Origin: Clostridiales bacterium
GTDB taxonomy: Bacteria; Bacillota; Clostridia; Oscillospirales; Oscillospiraceae
Length of the DNA: 64,000 bases
Direction: 5' to 3'
Assembly (NCBI GenBank): GCA_029268065.1
Contig: JAJUHC010000003.1
Coordinates: 1-64,000 of the forward strand
The stretch's first letter is position 1; every line of letters starts with the position of its first letter. A program made the position numbers and the translations under genes. Shown one piece after another: positions 52,463 to 59,655 of this stretch. The notes under the pieces are model-generated. The model did no database searches and was not told where the DNA came from. It worked only from the letters and a program-made list of their open reading frames with translations.

Positions 52463-52515
52463 AACCGAGTAAAATAAAACCTGCGAACGTATTGAATTAC
52501 ACGGGAGGATACTTT

Positions 52516-53079
52516 ATGATTTCAGCCAGCGATTTCAGAAACGGCGTGACCTTTGAGATGGACGGAAAGGTTATGCAGGTCATAGAATTCCAGCATGTCA
52601 AGCCTGGAAAGGGAGCGGCTTTCGTACGCACAAAAATGAGGAACGTCATAACCGGGGCGGTGGTGGAAACCTCGTTTAACCCTACTGATAAGTTTGAAAA
52701 CGCTTATGTAGAGCGCAAGGACATGGAATATAGTTATGCCGACGGCGACATTTATTATTTTATGGATTCGGAAACCTATGAGCTCGTGCCGATAGACAAG
52801 GCTCTTCTCGGTGACAGCTTCCGCTTTGTGAAGGAAAATATGGTCTGCAAGATAATGTCATACAAGGGCAAGGTATTCGGCGTAGAGCCGCCGAACTTTG
52901 TGGAGCTTGTGGTTGCCGAAACGGATCCGGGCTTTGCCGGCAACACCGCCACCAACGTTACAAAGCCGGCTACGCTCGAAACGGGAGCCGAGATCAAGGT
53001 TCCGCTCTTCATAAATCCGGGGGATAAGGTAAAAATCGATACCAGAACAGGCGAATATTTGGAGCGTGCCAAAGGTTAA
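52516..53079 (+). CDS. efp: Elongation factor P
   Basis: 187 residues with the EF-P signature [37 protein letters not shown] and the C-terminal [16 protein letters not shown]. The tip-loop lysine K32 in the KPGKGAA loop is conserved. It relieves ribosome stalling at polyproline. ATG 52516 has GGGAGG at 7 nt. The protein at 53605-53976 contains six consecutive prolines, a typical EF-P client motif. Confidence 0.96.
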   Translation: MISASDFRNGVTFEMDGKVMQVIEFQHVKPGKGAAFVRTKMRNVITGAVVETSFNPTDKFENAYVERKDMEYSYADGDIYYFMDSETYELVPIDKALLGDSFRFVKENMVCKIMSYKGKVFGVEPPNFVELVVAETDPGFAGNTATNVTKPATLETGAEIKVPLFINPGDKVKIDTRTGEYLERAKG

Positions 53080-53124
53080 AATATTAACCGTGCTTATTTT
53101 AATAATACAAAGGAGGACGCTAAG

Positions 53125-53565
53125 ATGACAATATCAGAAAAAGCGGCATATCTCAAAGGCCTTGCGGAGGGACTTAACATCGGCTGCGAAACCAATGAAG
53201 CTAAGCTTTTAAACGCGATAATTGATCTGCTCGGCGATATGGCGGAAGAATTTGAGAATGTAAACGACGCGATTTCTGACCTTGGCGACGAGGTTGACGC
53301 CATCAGCGACGATCTGGAGGACGTAGAGGAGGTCGTTTTCAATGATGAAGATGGCGACGAAGACTATGAAGAGGACGGAGAGCCGATGCTTTATACCGTC
53401 AAATGTCCGGCCTGCGGTAACGAAATAACCGTGGACGAGGACGTCCTCGAGCTTGGATCCATCAAATGCCCAAATTGCAGCGAGCCTCTGGAATTTGAAT
53501 TTGACGAAGACGATGAGTGCGGCTGCGAGTGCGAGTGCGGCTGCAGCGAAAGCGACAAGGATTAG
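53125..53565 (+). CDS. CD1247-type N-terminal domain protein with zinc ribbon
   Basis: 146 residues. An N-terminal helical domain (SEKAAYLKGLAEGLNI...KLLNAIIDLLGDMAEEFE) of the CD1247-type, a very acidic linker, a zinc ribbon (CPACGNEITVDEDVLELGSIKCPNC) and a Cys/Glu-rich end (CGCECECGCSESD). The family is common in Clostridia next to efp. Function unknown. Confidence 0.82.
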   Translation: MTISEKAAYLKGLAEGLNIGCETNEAKLLNAIIDLLGDMAEEFENVNDAISDLGDEVDAISDDLEDVEEVVFNDEDGDEDYEEDGEPMLYTVKCPACGNEITVDEDVLELGSIKCPNCSEPLEFEFDEDDECGCECECGCSESDKD

Positions 53566-53575
53566 CGAATAAATG

Positions 53576-53598
53576 AAGGGAAGCTGATGCTTCCCTTT
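53576..53598 (+). terminator. Terminator of the CD1247-type gene
   Basis: AAGGGAAGC (53576-53584), TGAT loop, GCTTCCCTT (53589-53597), then TAAT. It lies between convergent genes. Confidence 0.7.
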
Positions 53599-53604
53599 AA
53601 TCAT

Positions 53605-53976
53605 TTAAGCGGGATATTCGGGATCATCGGCACGGGCTTGGCAATGCGGCGGGGGAGGCGGAGGAAAATGTTTGCAGAACTCGCTGAGCTTTCCCACTTC
53701 CTCAAGCTTGAACTCAAGCACCATTTCGAGCTTTATGACCTTTGTCAGAGTATCGGAAACCGAATTGTTTAACGCGATTATGTCCCCGATGCAGCGCACC
53801 ATAGGCGGGGCGACATGTCTGCCGTATTCGTTGATGCCGAGCGCTGTTTGAATTTTTTCGCCTTCGGCGTTTATTATATGGGCAAGCCCAGCCTCCTGAA
53901 GAGCGATCGACTCAAGTACGTCTGCGTAAGCCTGACAGGGATTAATGCCCGATGATTCTATTGAAGGCATCGACAT
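53605..53976 (-). CDS. Probable spore-surface-associated protein
   Basis: 123 residues. The segment ADVLESIALQEAGLAHIINAEGEKIQTALG is typical of a small family found in spore-formers near coat and exosporium genes, and the C-terminal part ends with six prolines (HFPPPPPPHC). No signal peptide. Ribosome binding site GGAGAGG before ATG 53976. Family membership is judged by the helix motif only. Confidence 0.6.
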   Translation of the reverse strand: MSMPSIESSGINPCQAYADVLESIALQEAGLAHIINAEGEKIQTALGINEYGRHVAPPMVRCIGDIIALNNSVSDTLTKVIKLEMVLEFKLEEVGKLSEFCKHFPPPPPPHCQARADDPEYPA

Positions 53977-54097
53977 AACTGCTTAACCTCTCCTAATATC
54001 TTGATTGAATAGACAGATTCTATCCTAATAATATAATATTCGCAGCCTATGAAAATGTTCAATGTATCGCCGCTGTCTTCAGCGCCGGACAAACAAA

Positions 54098-54129
54098 GCA
54101 TAGCGGAACGGTCGCCCGTTCCGCTATGC
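54098..54129 (-). terminator. Terminator of nadBC
   Basis: GCATAGCGGAACGG (54098-54111) and CCGTTCCGCTATGC (54116-54129) make a 14-bp perfect stem. On the minus strand TTTGTTTG follows, 19 bp behind the nadC stop. Confidence 0.8.
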
Positions 54130-54148
54130 AATATTTCATACCATATGA

Positions 54149-54982
54149 CTAATCGAGAAATTTAAGGCTTATATCCATGGCTTTAACCGTATGCGTCAAC
54201 GCGCCGATCGAAATGATGTCGACGCCTGTTTCGGCGACGCTGCGCAAATCGCGCTCGCCCATGTTTCCCGAAGCCTCTACGAGCGCTCTGCCCGCGATAT
54301 ACTTAACGGCCTCGGCCATTTGGGCGACGGTCATGTTGTCCAGCATGATGATATCGGCCTTTGCCTCCAGAGCCTCGCGGATTTCGTCCATGGTTTCGGT
54401 CTCTACTTCGATTTTAAGCGTATGAGGCGCGTTTTTTCTGACGGCCTCGACGGCATTTTTAATGCCGCCGGCAGCCCTGATGTGGTTGTCCTTGATCAGA
54501 ACTCCGTCTGAGAGGTTGAAGCGGTGATTAGAGCCGCCGCCAGTCTTAACCGCGTATTTTTCGAGAACGCGGAGTCCCGGCGTCGTTTTTCTGGTGTCGG
54601 CTATGACGGCCTTAGTTCCCTTAACCTGCTGTACCGCCTCGTATGTGCGCGTCGCTATACCGGAAAGCCTCTGAACGAGATTCAGGGCGACACGCTCGCC
54701 GGAAAGAATACTCCGGGATGGGCCGGAGATCTCCGCTATCACATCGCCCCTTTCGACGGCGTCGCCGTCTTTTTTCAGCGGTTTTACTACTACGTCGGAG
54801 TCAATGAGAGCAAATACCCTCGTCAAAATGTCCATACCGCAGACAACGCCGAATTCTTTGGCGCGAAAGGCGCCTCTGGAAACAGCGTCCTCTTTGATGC
54901 AGCTCACAGTGGTTATATCGCCCGTGCCGATATCCTCGGAAAGGGCGTTTTTGATCAGTTCGTCAACTCCGAGGAACAACAT
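54149..54982 (-). CDS. nadC: Nicotinate-nucleotide pyrophosphorylase (quinolinate phosphoribosyltransferase)
   Basis: 277 residues with ALSEDIGTGDITT, the ALNLVQRLSGIATRT block, ADTRKTTPGLRVLEKYAVKTGGG and LIKDNHI. It converts quinolinate and PRPP to NaMN. ATG 54982 is 6 nt behind GGAGG and begins 2 bp from the nadB stop, so the pair is one operon. nadA, usually third in this operon, is not in the window. Confidence 0.95.
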   Translation of the reverse strand: MLFLGVDELIKNALSEDIGTGDITTVSCIKEDAVSRGAFRAKEFGVVCGMDILTRVFALIDSDVVVKPLKKDGDAVERGDVIAEISGPSRSILSGERVALNLVQRLSGIATRTYEAVQQVKGTKAVIADTRKTTPGLRVLEKYAVKTGGGSNHRFNLSDGVLIKDNHIRAAGGIKNAVEAVRKNAPHTLKIEVETETMDEIREALEAKADIIMLDNMTVAQMAEAVKYIAGRALVEASGNMGERDLRSVAETGVDIISIGALTHTVKAMDISLKFLD

Positions 54983-54983
54983 T

Positions 54984-56525
54984 TCAGTCCTCCCTGTAAT
55001 GCGCGCCGGCGCTGTCTTTTCGCGCGAGGGCTGCGGAGAGTATAGATTCCGCAATGCTCGCGACATTTAACGCTTCGATATATGCCTTTCCGCTTGAAAA
55101 GCTGCACTTCAGAGTAGAAAGGATTTCATTTACTCTGGCAAGTGCCTTTTTAAGTTTTGCCTCGCTGCGGATAACGTAGCAATCCTCGTGCATCAGATGC
55201 CTTATCTCCATACGAAGGGCCGAATAATCAATACTTGCTTCCGGTCTTGATGGCATGTCAGCAATCATTGGATCTGAGGGAGAAGCGCTTTCGGCCAAGT
55301 TCGCATTTATGTTTGCGGCGGCCCTGCGTCCGAACACAAGACACTCCAGCATGGAGTTTGACGCGAGCCTGTTTGCGCCGTGAACTCCTGTACAGGCTGC
55401 CTCTCCGCAGGCGTAAAGGCCCTTGACGCGCGTTTCGGAGTTGAGGTCTACCTTGATACCGCCAATTAGGTAATGCTGGACGGGTATGACGGGTATCCAG
55501 TCTCTGGCAATATTTATACCGCGCTTCAGGCATTCGTTGTATATTGTGGGGAAGCGGGATTTCAGGAAATCCTCGTCCTTTGAAGTTATGTCCACGAAAA
55601 CGTGATCCTCGCCGCTTCGGTCCAGCTCCCGCACGATAGCGCGCGCAACAATATCGCGAGGCGCGAGTTCGTTAAGCTCGTGTGCCCCCTCCATAAACCG
55701 CAGGCCCGCGCCATTCTTTAAAAGCCCGCCCTCGCCCCTAACCGCCTCAGAGATGAGGAAGGCGCGGTCCTCGGGATTACTGCTGAAAAGGCCGGTGGGA
55801 TGAAACTGTATGAACTCCATATTTTTAAGCTCGGCGCCGGCACGCACTGCGGCCGCAATCCCGTCGCCTGTAGCGACGGAGGGATTTGTGCTGAGCAGGT
55901 AGACCTGTCCTATTCCGCCCGTTGCAATCACGATGTTTCTCGTGGCTATAACTCCGTAGGAACCGTCCTTGTCTGCATAAACCATGCCGGAAACAGACCC
56001 GTTGTTATCGGTAAGAATATCGACAAAAAAGGTGTGATCCATAAATTTAATGTTTGGATTTGGATATACAAGGCGCGCAAGGGCCTTGACTGTCTCGCGG
56101 CCGGTAGCGTCGCCCCCGGCGTGCACAATCCTGTTCCTGCGGTGTCCGCCCTCACGGGTGATCTGGAGGTCGCCCTCGGCGTCCAGGTCAAATGGAACCT
56201 GCATGGTAACAAGGGTTCTTATGTCCATAGGTCCTTCGTCAACAAGCACCTCGACAGCGTCCTTGTCGCAGAGTCCCGCGCCGGCTATCATAGTATCCTC
56301 AAAGTGAAGATGAGGATTATCGTCAACGGCAATCGCGGCCGCGATGCCGCCCTGAGCTAGCCAGGAATTTGAAATATCCAGACCTTCTTTTGTCATAATG
56401 CAGCAGGAATGCCTGCTGTCTATATGCAAAGCGGTATACAAACCGGCAATACCGGCGCCTACTATGACCACATCGAAATCAAGGCGTTTTTTGATGTCCG
56501 TGTTTCCGTTAAATGCGTATCGCAT
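54984..56525 (-). CDS. nadB: L-aspartate oxidase
   Basis: 513 residues with the FAD motif DVVIVGAGIAGLYTA, SNSWLAQGGIAAA, REGGHRRNRIVHAGGDATG and GLYACGEAACTGVHGANRLASNS. It oxidises aspartate to iminoaspartate for quinolinate synthesis, probably with fumarate as acceptor in this anaerobe. ATG 56525 has AAGGAG at 10 nt. An upstream in-frame start near 56603 lacks a ribosome binding site. Confidence 0.94.
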   Translation of the reverse strand: MRYAFNGNTDIKKRLDFDVVIVGAGIAGLYTALHIDSRHSCCIMTKEGLDISNSWLAQGGIAAAIAVDDNPHLHFEDTMIAGAGLCDKDAVEVLVDEGPMDIRTLVTMQVPFDLDAEGDLQITREGGHRRNRIVHAGGDATGRETVKALARLVYPNPNIKFMDHTFFVDILTDNNGSVSGMVYADKDGSYGVIATRNIVIATGGIGQVYLLSTNPSVATGDGIAAAVRAGAELKNMEFIQFHPTGLFSSNPEDRAFLISEAVRGEGGLLKNGAGLRFMEGAHELNELAPRDIVARAIVRELDRSGEDHVFVDITSKDEDFLKSRFPTIYNECLKRGINIARDWIPVIPVQHYLIGGIKVDLNSETRVKGLYACGEAACTGVHGANRLASNSMLECLVFGRRAAANINANLAESASPSDPMIADMPSRPEASIDYSALRMEIRHLMHEDCYVIRSEAKLKKALARVNEILSTLKCSFSSGKAYIEALNVASIAESILSAALARKDSAGAHYRED

Positions 56526-56631
56526 AATATCAGATCTCCTTAAGGCGGCGGGGGAGTACCCTGGCTGCTCGTCGTGAGTATTTAGTAACTGGTAAATTAA
56601 CATAATACATACATTTTAAGATATTTCTATA

Positions 56632-56659
56632 ATTATATCACCAGATTGCCAATTTGCAA
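56632..56659 (-). promoter_or_regulatory. Probable promoter of nadBC
   Basis: On the minus strand TTGCAA (56659-56654) and TATAAT (56637-56632) with a 16-bp spacer, leaving a leader of about 100 nt. Confidence 0.5.
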
Positions 56660-56772
56660 TAAAAATAAGCCATATTTAGTTTTCATTGGATTAAGATGTG
56701 ATCGCTATTTTAGAAATTAGGCGCAGTTGACAAAGCAATTATGTTATGCTAATATATCAAAGCGGCATTTGT

Positions 56773-56859
56773 GGAGAGATGGCTGAGTGGTCGATAGCGG
56801 CGGTCTTGAAAACCGTTGTCCCAAAAGGACCGGGGGTTCGAATCCCTCTCTCTCCGCCA
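56773..56859 (+). tRNA. tRNA-Ser (UGA)
   Basis: The acceptor stem GGAGAGA (56773-56779) pairs with TCTCTCC (56849-56855). The anticodon loop CTTGAAA carries TGA at 56807-56809. A variable arm (GTTGTCCCAAAAGGAC) and the T loop GGTTCGAATCC are present, and CCA is encoded at 56857-56859. The long variable arm confirms serine. Confidence 0.96.
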
Positions 56860-56867
56860 TAATTTGT

Positions 56868-56905
56868 CCGAAAAGTCCGATTTTTTCGGACTTTTCGGCT
56901 TTTTT
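56868..56905 (+). terminator. Terminator of tRNA-Ser
   Basis: CCGAAAAGTCCGA (56868-56880) and TCGGACTTTTCGG (56886-56898) form a 13-bp stem followed by a T run to 56905. Confidence 0.88.
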
Positions 56906-56950
56906 ATACAGGGAATACCACAGGCGCCGGCGGTGGCATTCCCTGTATAA
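56904..56950. repeat. Isolated long hairpin between two convergent tRNA genes
   Basis: TTATACAGGGAAT (56904-56916) pairs perfectly over 13 bp with ATTCCCTGTATAA (56938-56950); CCAC/GTGG extends it inside. It lies between the terminators of the two tRNAs and is not needed by either. Confidence 0.7.
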
Positions 56951-56954
56951 AAAT

Positions 56955-56980
56955 CGGCTCCCAGCAAAAGCGGGGAGCCG
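56955..56980 (-). terminator. Terminator of tRNA-Pro
   Basis: CGGCTCCC (56955-56962) pairs with GGGAGCCG (56973-56980). On the minus strand ATTTTTAT follows. Confidence 0.75.
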
Positions 56981-57002
56981 GTAAGTTACAGGCTGCGCCT
57001 GA

Positions 57003-57079
57003 TGGTCGGGGCGACAAGATTCGAACTTGCGGCCCCCTGCTCCCAAAGCAGGTGCGCTACCAAACTGCGCCACGCCCCG
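57003..57079 (-). tRNA. tRNA-Pro (UGG)
   Basis: Read on the minus strand: acceptor CGGGGCG (57079-57073) pairs with CGCCCCG (57013-57007), the D arm contains GGCGCAGTTTGGTAGCGC, the anticodon loop TTTGGGA carries TGG, the T loop is GTTCGAATC, the discriminator is A and the CCA is encoded (57005-57003). Confidence 0.96.
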
Positions 57080-57131
57080 ACAGACGACATGTATTATACA
57101 CGAAAAAAAGGAGCTCTGCAACATTTTTTCT

Positions 57132-57160
57132 TTGCGGTGTATTGTAATTTATGTTAGAAT
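57132..57160 (+). promoter_or_regulatory. Probable promoter of the trmB-xth-dusB operon
   Basis: TTGCGG (57132-57137) and TAGAAT (57155-57160), spacer 17 bp, 22 bp before the trmB ATG. Confidence 0.5.
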
Positions 57161-57182
57161 GCTGACGGTGATAAGGGTGAGA

Positions 57183-57824
57183 ATGAGAAAAAAGAAGAAC
57201 CGTCGTGCCAGGCTTGAGGCCTGCGCCGATGTCATAATAAACGAGCCGGAAAAGTATAGGGGAAAGTGGCTGGCGCTTAAGCCCTGCTTCCGGGAGCTGC
57301 AGCTTGAACTGGGCTGCGGAAAGGGTCGTTTTACCGTCGAAACCGCCGCAGAAAATCCCGAGGTGCTTTTTGTGGCCCTTGAAAGGGTTCCCGACGCAAT
57401 GGTTCTGGCGGCTGAAAGAGCGGTGGAGAGAGGGCTTGGAAACGTGTATTTCATTTCCTCGGACGCGCAGCTTCTTGCCGAATATTTTGAAGAGCGGGAA
57501 GTATCGCGGATATACATAAACTTCTGCGACCCGTGGCCGGCGAAACGTCAGGAAAAAAGAAGGCTGACGTCACCGCGCTTTCTGCAGTTGTACAAGCGGA
57601 TTTTGAAACCCGGCGGAGAAATACACTTTAAAACCGATAATCTGCCTCTTTTTGAATATTCACTGGAGCAGTTTGCCGAAAATGGATTCGTGGCGTCTGA
57701 GGTAACGCGAAATCTGCACAAGGACGGTGTACGGGGCGTGATGACGGATTACGAGGCGAAATTCCACGAGCAGGGCCTGCCTATATGCCGCTGCGCGGCT
57801 GCGCTGAAGGGAGCGGAGGAGTGA
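57183..57824 (+). CDS. trmB: tRNA (guanine-N7-)-methyltransferase
   Basis: 213 residues, SAM motif ELGCGKGRFT, INFCDPWPAKRQEKRRLTSPRFL and HFKTDNLPLFEYS, all hallmarks of TrmB, which makes m7G46 in tRNA. ATG 57183 follows AAGGG. GTG 57177 (giving MRMRKK, the common family start) is an alternative. It stands beside two tRNA genes. Confidence 0.95.
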   Translation: MRKKKNRRARLEACADVIINEPEKYRGKWLALKPCFRELQLELGCGKGRFTVETAAENPEVLFVALERVPDAMVLAAERAVERGLGNVYFISSDAQLLAEYFEEREVSRIYINFCDPWPAKRQEKRRLTSPRFLQLYKRILKPGGEIHFKTDNLPLFEYSLEQFAENGFVASEVTRNLHKDGVRGVMTDYEAKFHEQGLPICRCAAALKGAEE

Positions 57825-57826
57825 AA

Positions 57827-58582
57827 ATGAGGTTTATTTCATGGAATGTGAACGGGCTGCGTGCCTGTTTAAAAAAGGGCTTTATGGACTTTTTCGAGTC
57901 TATTGACGCGGATTTTTTCTGTCTGCAGGAAACCAAGCTCCAGGAAGGTCAGATAGAGCTTGATTTAGAGGGATACGAGCAGTACTGGTGCCACGCCGTT
58001 AAAAAGGGCTATTCCGGAACGGCGATTTTTACAAAGAAAACTCCTCTGTCCGTAAGCTGCAATATAGGGGTGGAGGAGCACGGAGCCGAGGGACGCGTGC
58101 TGACGCTGGAATTTGAGGACTTTTACCTTGTGTGCGCTTACAGCCCCAACGCACAGGACGAGCTTAAGCGCATCGGTTACAGGATGTCCTGGGAGGACGC
58201 TTTTCGCAAATACCTTATGTTGCTTGATAAGGTTAAGCCTTTGGTAATTTGCGGAGATCTGAACGTCGCGCATCAGGAGATCGACCTGAAAAACCCTAAG
58301 GCGAACATCGGCAGTCCCGGCTTTTCTTATGAGGAGAGGGGAAAGTTCACTGAGCTTCTCGAAGCGGGCTTTACCGACACCTACCGTTTCCTGCATCCGG
58401 ACGTTACGGATGCGTATACCTGGTGGTCATTCCGCGCAAACGCAAGGGAACGCAACGTGGGCTGGCGCATAGACTACTTTCTTTGCTCAGACAGGCTCCG
58501 CGACAAAATTGACAGGGCCTTTATTTGTCAGGAAATACAGGGATCGGATCACTGCCCGGTCGGATTGGACATCACGCTGTGA
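57827..58582 (+). CDS. xth: Exodeoxyribonuclease III
   Basis: 251 residues with ISWNVNGLRA, the metal-binding glutamate in FCLQETKLQ, GDLNVAHQEID and the terminal GSDHCPVGL. It is an AP endonuclease of the ExoIII/ExoA type in base excision repair. ATG 57827 follows GGAGGAG. The stop overlaps the dusB start. Confidence 0.95.
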   Translation: MRFISWNVNGLRACLKKGFMDFFESIDADFFCLQETKLQEGQIELDLEGYEQYWCHAVKKGYSGTAIFTKKTPLSVSCNIGVEEHGAEGRVLTLEFEDFYLVCAYSPNAQDELKRIGYRMSWEDAFRKYLMLLDKVKPLVICGDLNVAHQEIDLKNPKANIGSPGFSYEERGKFTELLEAGFTDTYRFLHPDVTDAYTWWSFRANARERNVGWRIDYFLCSDRLRDKIDRAFICQEIQGSDHCPVGLDITL

Positions 58583-59547
58583 AAATCGGAAATGTAACAA
58601 TAAACGGATTTACCGCGCTCGCACCTATGGCGGGAGTGACCGACCTTGCCTTCCGGACGGTGTGCAGGGAGCTCGGAGCGGCGTATACCTGCACTGAAAT
58701 GGTCAGCGCGAAAGCGCTTATGTACCAGGACAAAAAGAGCCGCGAGCTGTTAAAGCTGGGGAGGGGAGAGCAGCCCGCCGCGGTGCAGATTTTCGGCAGC
58801 GAAACGGTTGTGATGGCCGAGGCTGCGGCAAAAGCGATAGAGATTTCCGGGGCAGACGTTCTTGATATCAATATGGGATGCCCGACGGGAAAGATAGTGA
58901 AAAACGGTGAGGGCTGTGCCCTGATGCAGAAACCGGAGCTTGCCATGAGGATAATCGAAGCGGTCGTAAAGGCCGTTTCGGTGCCTGTGACGGTCAAAAT
59001 CAGAAAGGGATGGGACAAGGGCAGCGTAAACGCCGTTCAATTCGCCAAAATGGCGGAGGAAGCCGGCGCGTCGGCGGTGGCGGTGCATGGAAGGACGAGA
59101 TCGCAGATGTATTCGGGCGTCGCCGACTGGTCCGTGATCGCCGAGGTCAAGAAGGCGGTATCGATACCTGTAATTGCAAACGGAGACGTGTTCGAGCCGA
59201 ATGACGCGGTAAAAATACTTGGTCAGACTCGCGCCGACATGGTGATGATAGGGAGGGGCTCCCTGGGAAATCCCTGGCTATTCGGCAGAGCAGAAGCTGC
59301 GCTCCGCGGAGAAAAAATCCCGGAATTACCGCCGCTCGCAAAGCGCGTGGAAACCGCCTTGAGACAGTTTGAGCTTGCAAAGGAGGACAAGGGCGAGAAA
59401 ATCGCGTGCCTCGAAGCGCGGAAGCATTATTCCTGGTACCTGCACGGCGTTCCGTATTCCGGGTATTTTAAAGAGCAGATATCAAAAATAAGCGTTATGG
59501 ACGACATTTACAAAATAACCGAAGGAATCAAAAGAGAATTAAAGTAG
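58579..59547 (+). CDS. dusB: tRNA-dihydrouridine synthase
   Basis: 322 residues, FMN-binding TIM barrel: FTALAPMAGVTDLAFR, INMGCPTGKIVKNGEGCALM with the catalytic cysteine, VTVKIRKGWD, VHGRTRSQMYSG, ANGDVFEP and GRGSLGNPWLF. It reduces uridines in tRNA D loops. GTG 58579 overlaps the xth stop (GTGA), so translation is coupled; the family usually starts MKIGNV at this point. Confidence 0.93.
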   Translation: MKIGNVTINGFTALAPMAGVTDLAFRTVCRELGAAYTCTEMVSAKALMYQDKKSRELLKLGRGEQPAAVQIFGSETVVMAEAAAKAIEISGADVLDINMGCPTGKIVKNGEGCALMQKPELAMRIIEAVVKAVSVPVTVKIRKGWDKGSVNAVQFAKMAEEAGASAVAVHGRTRSQMYSGVADWSVIAEVKKAVSIPVIANGDVFEPNDAVKILGQTRADMVMIGRGSLGNPWLFGRAEAALRGEKIPELPPLAKRVETALRQFELAKEDKGEKIACLEARKHYSWYLHGVPYSGYFKEQISKISVMDDIYKITEGIKRELK

Positions 59548-59601
59548 ATTAATCCGGACTGCCGAAAAGCCATAATTCAAGAATAATATAGTGATAAAAT
59601 C

Positions 59602-59635
59602 CCCCCCGGCAGCGCACATTTGCGCTGCCGGGGGG
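59602..59635. terminator. Bidirectional terminator between dusB and feoB
   Basis: CCCCCCGGCAGCGCA (59602-59616) pairs over 15 bp with TGCGCTGCCGGGGGG (59621-59635). AT-rich tails are on both sides. Confidence 0.75.
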
Positions 59636-59655
59636 ATTCATCGTTATTATATGCT

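Noticed and set aside
56744-57124. 126-codon minus-strand frame
   Set aside because: It covers both tRNA genes and their terminators and is an artefact of their sequence.
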